Shown piece after piece: positions 1 through 5,216 of a stretch of 5,360 nt of DNA; the first letter of the stretch is position 1; each line of letters opens with the position of its first letter. The DNA comes from Clostridia bacterium. GTDB taxonomy: Bacteria; Bacillota; Clostridia; Oscillospirales; CAG-272. The position numbers and the translations under genes were made by a program. Under the pieces are notes generated by a model. It had not been told where the DNA came from and did no database searches. It was given only the letters and a program-made list of their open reading frames with translations. The stretch covers positions 1 to 5,360 of the forward strand of contig CAAFLY010000107.1 of assembly GCA_900763885.1 (NCBI GenBank). Direction: 5' to 3'.

Positions 1-47
1 ATCCGCGTCATATTTCCGCCGCCTCTCATGGGTAACTCTCATTTACC

Positions 48-88
48 TTATTTGCCCATTTTTCACGCGTTTTTCCGCATTATTTGCC
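48..88. repeat. Direct repeat TTATTTGCC, two copies
   Basis: TTATTTGCC occurs at 48-56 and again at 80-88, so the starts are 32 bp apart, close to three helical turns. Both copies are followed by a short T-run. This could be a pair of protein-binding sites upstream of a gene to the left, or chance in a T-rich stretch. The function is unknown. Confidence 0.35.
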
Positions 89-119
89 GTTTTTGCCCGT
101 CTATATCGCCCGCAAAAAC
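89..119. repeat. Inverted repeat, 8-bp arms (GTTTTTGC/GCAAAAAC)
   Basis: GTTTTTGC at 89-96 and its exact reverse complement at 112-119 are separated by 15 bases. No T-run follows either arm in a way that would make it a terminator. It could be an operator or a weak hairpin. The role is unknown. Confidence 0.4.
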
Positions 120-171
120 CTTGCAATTCACATTTCGTCAGTATTGTTTACCTGCTTCCGGTAGCATCTGG

Positions 172-183
172 AAATCGCGATTT
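172..183. repeat. Perfect 12-bp palindrome AAATCGCGATTT
   Basis: AAATCGCGATTT is a perfect palindrome, and with one extra T it extends to GGAAATCGCGATTTTCC at 170-186. The form suits a dimeric DNA-binding protein better than an RNA hairpin, because there is no loop. No promoter is recognisable next to it, so any regulatory role is conjecture. Confidence 0.4.
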
Positions 184-379
184 TCCTGAAACCCCGTTTT
201 CGCACATTTGTTTCCGGTCATTCTGCACAAATTTCGGGGCGTATTTTCTACACCCGAAAAAGTTGCACAAAAATTCAGAAGCCTGTCGCACAGAGGACGT
301 TTTGCCACCTTTCACACCCGTTACGCCTGTCATTTCTGGTATGAAATGGGATATTCAGCCACATTCATCCATTTCTGTC

Positions 380-402
380 ACGGATTCTACAGGAAAATCC
401 GT
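380..402 (-). other. Hairpin 3' of the desulfurase gene, without a U-tract
   Basis: ACGGATT (380-386) and AATCCGT (396-402) form a perfect 7-bp stem with a 9-base loop. The stem begins about 18 bases downstream of the desulfurase stop codon on the minus strand. No U-run follows it there, so it is not a standard rho-independent terminator, but it might stabilise the 3' end of the mRNA. A competing imperfect stem is possible between 375-383 and 407-415 (nine pairs with one C-C mismatch). Confidence 0.3.
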
Positions 403-420
403 TTCCCCGTCACAGCGGCG

Positions 421-1566
421 TCACCGCCCGTTCAAACGCCGCGTCTGTGCCACGATCAGCTCCCCCGCGCGCTCCACCTCCGCCGCCGTGCTGCCCCTCC
501 CGAACGAGAGACGGAGCATGGTCCGCGCCAGAGACGGCGGGTATCCCATGGCGAGCAGAACCGCGGACGGCTCTGTGCTTCCGCTGTGACACGCCGCCCC
601 CGGAGCCGCCGCCAATCCCGCCATGGCGAGGGAGAGGGTCAGATTCTCCCCGGTCACCCCGCGCGCCGCCAGAGACGGAAACAGGAGACAGTGGGTGGCA
701 CCGATCCGCTCCGCGCTCTCTCCGACCAGCACCAAATCCGAAATCGCCGCGCGCAGTCCCTCCTCCAGCCGCCGACCGCCCGCATACACACCGGCGAGAT
801 CCCGCCTGTCGGATACCGCCGCAGCAAACGCCGCCGCCAGTGGGAACGATTCCGTGCCGCCGCGCACACCGGATTCCTGTCCGCCGCCCGTGATGGGAGA
901 ATACCGCGCGGCCTCCCCCCGCAGATACAGAAGGCCGATCCCGAGCGGACCGCCGCATTTGTGTGCCGCCACCGCCAGGCCGTCCACCCATGGAGAAAGC
1001 GCGGCGGGGGAGCGATGGGGCGCGTATGCCACAGCGTCCGTGAAGAAATACGCGCCGTGGGCATGGGCAAAGGCGGCGAGGGCGCGAATCGGCATGACGA
1101 CCCCCGTCTCGTTCTGCGCCGCCAGCACGGTACACAGCCCCGTATCCGACGTCCAGACCGACGCGACGGAATCCACGGTCACGGTGCCGTCCCTGTCCAC
1201 GGGCGCGACACGGATCCGGAAGCCCTCGCGCGCGAGCTCGTCACAGGCGGCGATCACGGCGGGATGCTCCGCGGCGGAACGGACGATGGTGCGCTCTCCC
1301 CGCTCTGCCGCGGCGCGGGCGAGGATGTGGAGGGCGATATAGTCGGATTCGGTGCCGCCGGAGGTAAAATACGTCTCCGCGGGGGAGATTCCGCACCATG
1401 CGGCGAGGGCATCACGGGCGTCGGACAATACGGCGGCGGCGCGTTCTCCAAACGGGTGGAGGGCGGAGGGATTGCCGCAGCTCTCATCGTCGTCGAGGAG
1501 GCGGCGCAGGGCATCGCGGGCGGCGGGAGAGAGGGGAGCATGGGCGGCGTAATCGGCGTAAATCAT
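421..1566 (-). CDS. Cysteine desulfurase, NifS/IscS-like class V aminotransferase
   Basis: This is a 381-residue PLP enzyme, the usual family length, expected to convert L-cysteine to alanine and pass persulfide sulfur on for Fe-S clusters or tRNA thiolation. Visible motifs in order are GNPSALH (31-37), FTSGGTESD (67-75), EHPAV with PLP-stacking H101, QNETG (151-155), TDA with D177, AHK with Schiff-base lysine K203, GGGQESGVRGGTE (227-239), and the mobile loop GAACHSGS with catalytic C326, then EPSAVLLAMG. Several usually conserved positions differ: the N-terminal ATTP is AHAP (8-11), the Gln that follows the TDA motif is A180, the Ser of SxHK is A200, and the Asn of GTEN is S240. The start is set by AAAGGG ten bases upstream. 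No scaffold, thiI or mnmA gene is adjacent, so the sulfur acceptor is unknown. Class and fold are near certain; the specific role is not. Confidence 0.93.
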   Translation of the reverse strand: MIYADYAAHAPLSPAARDALRRLLDDDESCGNPSALHPFGERAAAVLSDARDALAAWCGISPAETYFTSGGTESDYIALHILARAAAERGERTIVRSAAEHPAVIAACDELAREGFRIRVAPVDRDGTVTVDSVASVWTSDTGLCTVLAAQNETGVVMPIRALAAFAHAHGAYFFTDAVAYAPHRSPAALSPWVDGLAVAAHKCGGPLGIGLLYLRGEAARYSPITGGGQESGVRGGTESFPLAAAFAAAVSDRRDLAGVYAGGRRLEEGLRAAISDLVLVGESAERIGATHCLLFPSLAARGVTGENLTLSLAMAGLAAAPGAACHSGSTEPSAVLLAMGYPPSLARTMLRLSFGRGSTAAEVERAGELIVAQTRRLNGR

Positions 1567-1576
1567 GAAAAGACGA

Positions 1577-1631
1577 CCCTTTCGCTGTGAGATTTCCTAC
1601 CTATTATATACGATTTGCGCGGAAAGTGCAA
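1577..1631 (-). promoter_or_regulatory. Sigma-A promoter and RBS of the desulfurase gene
   Basis: On the minus strand, TTGCAC (1631-1626) and TATAAT (1608-1603) are separated by exactly 17 bases, giving a transcription start near 1596 and a leader of about 30 bases. The ribosome binding site AAAGGG lies at 1582-1577. The short leader leaves no room for a riboswitch. Confidence 0.75.
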
Positions 1632-1651
1632 GGGTGTGTGCAAAATCACTG

Positions 1652-1670
1652 TTTTCCGTCTCCCGGAAAA
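1652..1670. repeat. 7-bp inverted repeat in the divergent region
   Basis: TTTTCCG (1652-1658) and CGGAAAA (1664-1670) pair perfectly around a 5-base loop. It sits between the -35 boxes of the two divergent promoters (about 1631 and 1694), which suits an operator acting on one or both. No T-run follows it in either direction, so it is not a terminator. Confidence 0.4.
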
Positions 1671-1693
1671 TCCAGAATTGTGGGGAAATCCTC

Positions 1694-1751
1694 TTTCCAA
1701 ACGGGGAAAATGGTGCTATAATAATACCCGTGCATTTTATGAAAAGAAGGG
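1694..1751 (+). promoter_or_regulatory. Extended -10 promoter and RBS of the antiporter gene
   Basis: TATAAT at 1717-1722 is preceded by TGC, an extended -10 element. A weak -35, TTTCCA, lies at 1694-1699 with a 17-base spacer. AAGGG at 1747-1751 is eight bases before the ATG at 1760. An earlier in-frame ATG at 1739 has no ribosome binding site. The still longer open frame reaching back to 1565 contains the promoter itself, so 1760 is the likely start. Confidence 0.75.
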
Positions 1752-1759
1752 CTGTATCT

Positions 1760-3031
1760 ATGACAACGCTACTTGCCTTATCCATTGCCCTGTTCGCGGG
1801 ACTGCTCATGTCCCGTCTGACGAAGCTCTGGAACCTGCCCGCCGTGACCGCGTATCTGGTGGCGGGGATCCTGATCGGGCCGTTCTGTCTCGGGCGGCTG
1901 GGGCTGTCGGGCATTGGGTTTATCTCCATGGACGATGTGGGAAAATACGACATTCTCTGCGACACCGCGCTCGGCTTTATCGCGTTCGCGATGGGCAACG
2001 AGTTCCGACTGGAGGATCTGCGGAAAACCGGCAGACAGTCGATCGTGATCGCGGTATTCCAGGCGATGGTCGCGACGATTTTTGTGGACGCAGTGCTGAT
2101 CGCGATGCACTTCATGATGCCGGACAAGCTGTCCCTGTCCGCGGCGATCACACTGGGCGCTGTGGCGACGGCAACGGCTCCGGCGGCGACCCTGATGGTG
2201 GTGAAGCAGTACAAGGCGGAGGGCCCGCTGACGAAGCTCCTGCTTCCGGTCGTCGCCTTAGACGATGTGGTGGGACTGATCGTCTTCGCGATTTCGTTCG
2301 GGATCGCCAAGGCGCTTGAGAACGGCCACATGGATCTCGTCTCGGTGATCGCGGATCCGCTGATCGAGGTGTTCGCTTCGCTGCTCCTCGGCGCGGTGCT
2401 GGGCTATCTCTTCCACTTCACGGAGCAGTTCTTCTACTCGCGCAGCAAGCGCATGAGCATCTCCGTGACGTATGTGCTTCTGGCGGTTGCGCTGTCGCAG
2501 CTGACGTTCCGGATCGGCGCGGTGACGGTTGGGTTCTCCTCCCTGCTCGTCTGCATGGCGCTCGGGACGGTTTTCTGCAATCTGTGTCCGTTCTCCGCGG
2601 AGCTGATGGACCGTGTGGACCGTTGGACCGGCCCGCTGATGGTGCTGTTCTTCGTTTTGAGCGGCGCGGGGCTGGATTTTGACGTATTCTCCGATCCGGC
2701 GATCATTCTCGTCGGCGTCGTCTACGTGATCTTCCGTTCTCTCGGCAAGATCAGCGGCGCAGCGGTCTCCTCGAAGTTCATGCACTGCGAGCCGGCGGTC
2801 CAGAAATATCTCGGCATCACGCTGCTTCCGCAGGCCGGCGTATCCCTCGGCATGTCCCTGACCGCGATGTCCCTTGGCGCGCCGGGGCTGATCATCCGCA
2901 ACGTCGCCCTCTTTGCCGTCCTCATCTACGAGCTGGTCGGGCCCCTCCTGACCCGCATCGCCCTTGACAAGGCCGGCGAGATCCACGAAAAGCCCGTCAC
3001 GGAGCGGGAGAAGGCAAAGGCGCAAAAGTAA
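1760..3031 (+). CDS. Cation/proton antiporter, CPA2-type (Na+/H+ exchanger family)
   Basis: This 423-residue integral membrane protein is expected to exchange Na+ or K+ for protons and so help control pH and ion balance. About 12-13 hydrophobic segments fill residues 3-400. Family signatures include YLVAGILIGP (32-41) in the second segment, LGFIAFAMGNEF (71-82), the unwound-helix stretch ATATAPAAT (136-144), LDDVVGL with the paired aspartates D168-D169, FFVLSGAGLDF (297-307), FRSLGK with R326 and K330, and LLPQAGVSLGMSL (355-367). In studied CPA2 members the double aspartate goes with electrogenic exchange; that is inference here. The protein ends in a short charged tail (401-423) with no RCK/TrkA-N nucleotide-binding domain, unlike full KefB/KefC proteins. 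The gene appears monocistronic, with its own promoter and terminator. The transported ion cannot be told from sequence alone. Confidence 0.92.
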   Translation: MTTLLALSIALFAGLLMSRLTKLWNLPAVTAYLVAGILIGPFCLGRLGLSGIGFISMDDVGKYDILCDTALGFIAFAMGNEFRLEDLRKTGRQSIVIAVFQAMVATIFVDAVLIAMHFMMPDKLSLSAAITLGAVATATAPAATLMVVKQYKAEGPLTKLLLPVVALDDVVGLIVFAISFGIAKALENGHMDLVSVIADPLIEVFASLLLGAVLGYLFHFTEQFFYSRSKRMSISVTYVLLAVALSQLTFRIGAVTVGFSSLLVCMALGTVFCNLCPFSAELMDRVDRWTGPLMVLFFVLSGAGLDFDVFSDPAIILVGVVYVIFRSLGKISGAAVSSKFMHCEPAVQKYLGITLLPQAGVSLGMSLTAMSLGAPGLIIRNVALFAVLIYELVGPLLTRIALDKAGEIHEKPVTEREKAKAQK

Positions 3032-3107
3032 GCCCGCGCACGAAAGCGGCAAATCCCGCCGCCGACTGCGCATCGCGCGCTTTGTCCGCCTATTCCAGAC
3101 GAATACC

Positions 3108-3149
3108 AAAGACCGCCGGAGGTGCTTTCACACAACCGACGGTCTTTTT
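3108..3149 (+). terminator. Rho-independent terminator of the antiporter gene
   Basis: AAAGACCGCCGG (3108-3119) pairs with CCGACGGTCTTT (3136-3147), giving 11 of 12 pairs with one C-A mismatch, and a run of five T (3145-3149) closes it. It lies 77 bases after the antiporter stop. The 16-base loop contains a possible GTG/CAC inner pair. In the opposite direction the stem is followed only by TTT, so it may also weakly terminate the convergent kinase transcript, whose stop is at 3209. Confidence 0.85.
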
Positions 3150-3208
3150 CTGTATCGTGGGCGCGCCGCTGTCAGCTTCCCCTGCGTGCGGCCCGATGTT
3201 GGCGGGGA

Positions 3209-4171
3209 TTATTTGCCCAGCACTGCGGCGCCGATGATGCCCGCGTCGTTGCCGAGCTTGGCGATGAGGATCTCGGTGCGCGGGGTGCCTTCTCTGGAGT
3301 AGGTTTCCCCCCAGACCTTCTCGAGCAGCGGCTTCATGAGGTAATCGCCCTCGTTGCACACGCCGCCGCCGATGGACAGCACGTTCGGCTGGAAGATGTT
3401 GATCATGTTGACGATGCCGCAGGAGAGGTAGCTGATGTACTCGTCCACGACTGCCGCGCCCACCTCGTCGCCCTGCTTCATGGCGTTGAACGCGGTGCGT
3501 GCGCTGACCTTGGAGAGATCGCCGCCGATCATGTCGTCCATGATGGTCTTATTGCCGGCCGCTCTCGCCTCCAGGATGTGGTCCTTTGTGATGTTGACCA
3601 GCCCTGTCGCGGAGCTGTATGCCTCCCAGCAGCCCTTTCTGCCGCAGGAGCACTGTCTGCCGTCCTTCTGGATGACGACGTGGCCAAGCTCCGCGCCCGC
3701 GAAATTGAAGCCGGTATAGACCTTGCCGTCGATGATGATGCCGCCGCCGACGCCGGTACCGAGGGTGATCATCACGGAGATGGGCGCGCCGGCCGCAACA
3801 CCCGCGATTGCTTCCGCCTTAGCCGCGGCGTTCGCGTCGTTTTCGATGTAGACCTTCTTGCCGTCGAGCTGTGCGGAGAGCCGGTCCGCGAGGGGGTACT
3901 GTAAAAACGGGATATTGTTCGCGTATTCGACGACGCCGGTCACGTTGTTCGCGGTACCGGGGGTAGCCACGCCGACGGATTCGATGTCCGCGAGGGTGAG
4001 GCCCTCATCCGCGATGAGCTTTCTGCACAGTGCCGCCATATCCGCGATGATGGGATCCGCGCCGCGCTCCGGTTTGGTGGGCACGCTGCCCTTTCTGACG
4101 ATTTCATACCTTTCGTTGACGATGCCGATGGCGATATTGGTACCGCCGAGATCCACGCCGATTGTATACAT
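3209..4171 (-). CDS. ROK-family glucokinase
   Basis: This 320-residue sugar kinase is expected to phosphorylate glucose at the 6-hydroxyl with ATP in the cytoplasm, feeding glycolysis. It has the full ROK set: phosphate-binding DLGGTN (7-12), ENDAN with catalytic base D112 (110-114), the second phosphate loop LGTGVGGG (137-144), and sugar-contacting ELGH (161-164). The zinc-binding CSCGRKGCWE (174-183) supplies C174, C176 and C181, with H164 as the fourth ligand. GGGV (268-271) and GIIGAA (311-316) are also present. There is no N-terminal helix-turn-helix, so this is a kinase and not a ROK repressor such as NagC or XylR. The start is supported by AGGA six bases upstream and a consensus promoter. 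Glucose is the best guess for substrate; another hexose or an amino sugar is possible because ROK specificity is hard to read from sequence. Confidence 0.95.
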   Translation of the reverse strand: MYTIGVDLGGTNIAIGIVNERYEIVRKGSVPTKPERGADPIIADMAALCRKLIADEGLTLADIESVGVATPGTANNVTGVVEYANNIPFLQYPLADRLSAQLDGKKVYIENDANAAAKAEAIAGVAAGAPISVMITLGTGVGGGIIIDGKVYTGFNFAGAELGHVVIQKDGRQCSCGRKGCWEAYSSATGLVNITKDHILEARAAGNKTIMDDMIGGDLSKVSARTAFNAMKQGDEVGAAVVDEYISYLSCGIVNMINIFQPNVLSIGGGVCNEGDYLMKPLLEKVWGETYSREGTPRTEILIAKLGNDAGIIGAAVLGK

Positions 4172-4252
4172 AGTAAATCCTGCCTTTCATGATTTGCGCA
4201 TGGCACCGATCCGAGCGAACGATTCACCACGCGCGGTTGTCCATACGCTATC

Positions 4253-4281
4253 ATTATAATAAAAAACGCGTCTTTTGTCAA
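4253..4281 (-). promoter_or_regulatory. Perfect consensus sigma-A promoter of the ROK kinase gene
   Basis: On the minus strand, TTGACA (4281-4276) and TATAAT (4258-4253) match consensus at all twelve bases with a 17-base spacer that includes a T-run. Transcription would begin near 4246, leaving a leader of about 75 bases before the ATG at 4171. I saw no convincing catabolite-responsive element or riboswitch in that leader. Confidence 0.88.
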
Positions 4282-4364
4282 CGGCTTTTCGGTATATTTC
4301 CGCAAATTCCGCGCGAACGCCCGAAAAAATCACTCCGGCACATCGTTGAAAAGTTGCACCGAGG

Positions 4365-4380
4365 TGTGACGCTGTTCACA
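4365..4380. promoter_or_regulatory. CRP/FNR-like palindrome TGTGA-N6-TCACA
   Basis: TGTGACGCTGTTCACA is an exact match to the TGTGA-N6-TCACA core bound by many Crp/Fnr-family regulators. It overlaps the -35 region of the HAD phosphatase promoter (-10 at 4390-4395), centred roughly 30 bases before the expected transcription start. At that position a bound protein would more likely repress than activate the HAD gene. It lies about 127 bases upstream of the kinase start site, so it could also act there. No Crp-family gene is in the window, so the regulator is not known. Confidence 0.5.
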
Positions 4381-4395
4381 AATATGTGGTATAAT
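4366..4395 (+). promoter_or_regulatory. Extended -10 promoter of the HAD phosphatase gene
   Basis: TATAAT at 4390-4395 is preceded by TGG, forming an extended -10. The -35 is weak: GTGACG at 4366-4371 with an 18-base spacer. Transcription would start near 4402, giving a short leader of about 27 bases. That leader includes the ribosome binding site GGTGGGAG at 4416-4423. Confidence 0.72.
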
Positions 4396-4428
4396 ACAGC
4401 AAACGACGGGAAGGCGGTGGGAGCGGCT

Positions 4429-5088
4429 ATGCGGTTTGTGAATTACATTTGGGACTTTGACGGGACGCTCTGCGACAGCTATCCGCACACGACGGTGCAG
4501 TTTCTGCGCGCGATGGGGTGGGGCATGGAGCGGTACGACGAGGTTTTCCGTCGGCTGCAGGTGACGTGGCTGGACGCGATCCGGTACTACCGCATGAGCG
4601 AAGCGGAGGATCGGGCGTTCCGTGCGGCGGCGAACAGCTTCGCGGTGGATCCGTATCCGACGCTCTTCCCCGGCTGTCGGGCGGTATTGACGGCGATCCG
4701 GGAAGGTGGCGGGCGCAGCTTTCTCTACACGCTGCGGGACATGGAGGCGGTGCGGTTTCTGGATTCCGCCGGGGTACTGCAGCTCTTCGACGGCTATGTG
4801 ACGCAGGAAAACCGGTTTCCCGGCAAGCCGGATCCGACGGCGGTGCGCTATCTCATGGACACGTACCGGCTCGATCCGCGCGAAACGGTGATGATCGGCG
4901 ACCGCGAGTTGGACGGGGACAGCGGCAAAAACGCGGGGTGCGCGGGCTGTCTCCTGACCTTTCTCCCCCAAAACGCGGACGGCGTCGATCCGCTCCAGGT
5001 CACGCACCAGGATTTCGCCTGCCGCAATTTCCCTGAATTCTCTGCTTTGATGGGGATCGAGGGGGACGCGGGGGAACGCGGCTTTTGA
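4429..5088 (+). CDS. HAD-superfamily hydrolase, phosphoglycolate phosphatase-like
   Basis: This 219-residue soluble enzyme is expected to remove phosphate from a small metabolite through an aspartyl-phosphate intermediate. All four HAD motifs are present: motif I DFDGT with nucleophile D9 and acid/base D11, motif II in LYTLRD with T101, motif III GKPDP with K133, and motif IV GDRELD with D158 and D162. Residues of about 16-80 form an alpha-helical C1-type cap, placing it in subfamily IA with Gph- and beta-phosphoglucomutase-like proteins. The FDGT-to-GDRE spacing and total length suit that group. The start at 4429 follows GGAG by five bases; an in-frame GTG at 4417 overlaps that site and is less likely. 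The stretch after about residue 183 is divergent. The gene diverges from the sugar kinase, so a sugar-phosphate substrate is possible, but nothing in the sequence proves it. Confidence 0.92.
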   Translation: MRFVNYIWDFDGTLCDSYPHTTVQFLRAMGWGMERYDEVFRRLQVTWLDAIRYYRMSEAEDRAFRAAANSFAVDPYPTLFPGCRAVLTAIREGGGRSFLYTLRDMEAVRFLDSAGVLQLFDGYVTQENRFPGKPDPTAVRYLMDTYRLDPRETVMIGDRELDGDSGKNAGCAGCLLTFLPQNADGVDPLQVTHQDFACRNFPEFSALMGIEGDAGERGF

Positions 5089-5216
5089 AAAAAGGCAGAA
5101 AGCTACGCGTTCTGGGCAAAACTTTTATACAGGGGTTTGGATTTTGTTTGTGCGGGGCTTGCTTCCGGATTTGATTTTGATGATTCTGCGTTATCCTTGA
5201 GGAGGAGCGATTGATT
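5089..5216 (+). other. T-rich intergenic gap with RBS
   Basis: This 128-bp gap separates the HAD gene from the next reading frame. I see no clear terminator after the HAD stop and no promoter with both boxes in acceptable spacing, so read-through transcription from the HAD promoter is possible. A strong ribosome binding site, AGGAGGAG at 5200-5207, lies nine bases before the ATG at 5217. Confidence 0.5.

Larger units (their letters stand above)
1..420. other. Non-coding left flank with small palindromes and repeats
   Basis: No gene is supported here. The stretch is clearly more AT-rich than the desulfurase gene beside it, with many T-runs on the plus strand. Plus-strand frame 2 stays open from position 2 to 589, but it has no ATG with a ribosome binding site. 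Its translation is rich in Cys, His, Phe and Ser and resembles no family I know, and its right part is antisense to the desulfurase. On the minus strand an AGAGGCGG sequence precedes an ATG at 11-9, so a minus-strand gene may begin there and run off the left edge, but only three codons are visible. Small structures (direct repeats, an inverted repeat, a 12-bp palindrome and a hairpin) are listed separately. Confidence 0.6.

Noticed and set aside
100..126. Possible minus-strand promoter TTGCAA ... TATAGA
   Set aside because: The spacer is only 15 bases and both boxes are imperfect; without a confirmed gene to the left it cannot be supported.
148..333. 61-codon minus-strand open frame downstream of the desulfurase
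   Set aside because: No Shine-Dalgarno sequence before its start, no recognisable domain, and it lies in repeat-bearing AT-richer DNA.
2..589. Plus-strand frame 2 open for about 196 codons from the left edge
   Set aside because: No ATG with an RBS, odd Cys/His/Phe/Ser-rich composition, and its last third is antisense to the desulfurase. T- and C-rich DNA simply lacks stop codons here.
208..1590. Long plus-strand open frame (460 codons) opposite the desulfurase
   Set aside because: It is antisense to a complete, motif-rich desulfurase gene. Its translation is rich in Arg, Gly and Pro with no recognisable domain, as expected of a GC-rich shadow frame, and it starts at a TTG with no ribosome binding site.
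1565..1759. Upstream extension of the antiporter reading frame
   Set aside because: The promoter (-10 at 1717-1722) lies inside it, and a good RBS points to the ATG at 1760. The extension adds no membrane segment typical of the family.
2258..3109. 283-codon minus-strand open frame opposite the antiporter
   Set aside because: It is antisense to a clear membrane-protein gene, its composition is dominated by Arg, Asp, Glu and His as expected of a shadow, and it runs through the terminator region.
3122..3904. 260-codon plus-strand open frame opposite the ROK kinase
   Set aside because: It begins inside the terminator hairpin and is antisense to the kinase, whose motifs are complete.
4239..4254. 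Possible catabolite-responsive element just after the kinase -10
   Set aside because: The best alignment to the TGWAANCGNTNWCA consensus misses several core positions, including the central-right half.
421..5088. The four complete genes as one new functional system
   Set aside because: They are each separately promoted, in alternating orientation, and belong to common housekeeping families with no shared pathway evident. Adjacency alone does not support a joint system.
5085..5131. Possible promoter for the right-edge gene (TTGAAA with TATACA)
   Set aside because: Spacing between the boxes is far from 17 bases and no other pair of boxes in the gap fits.
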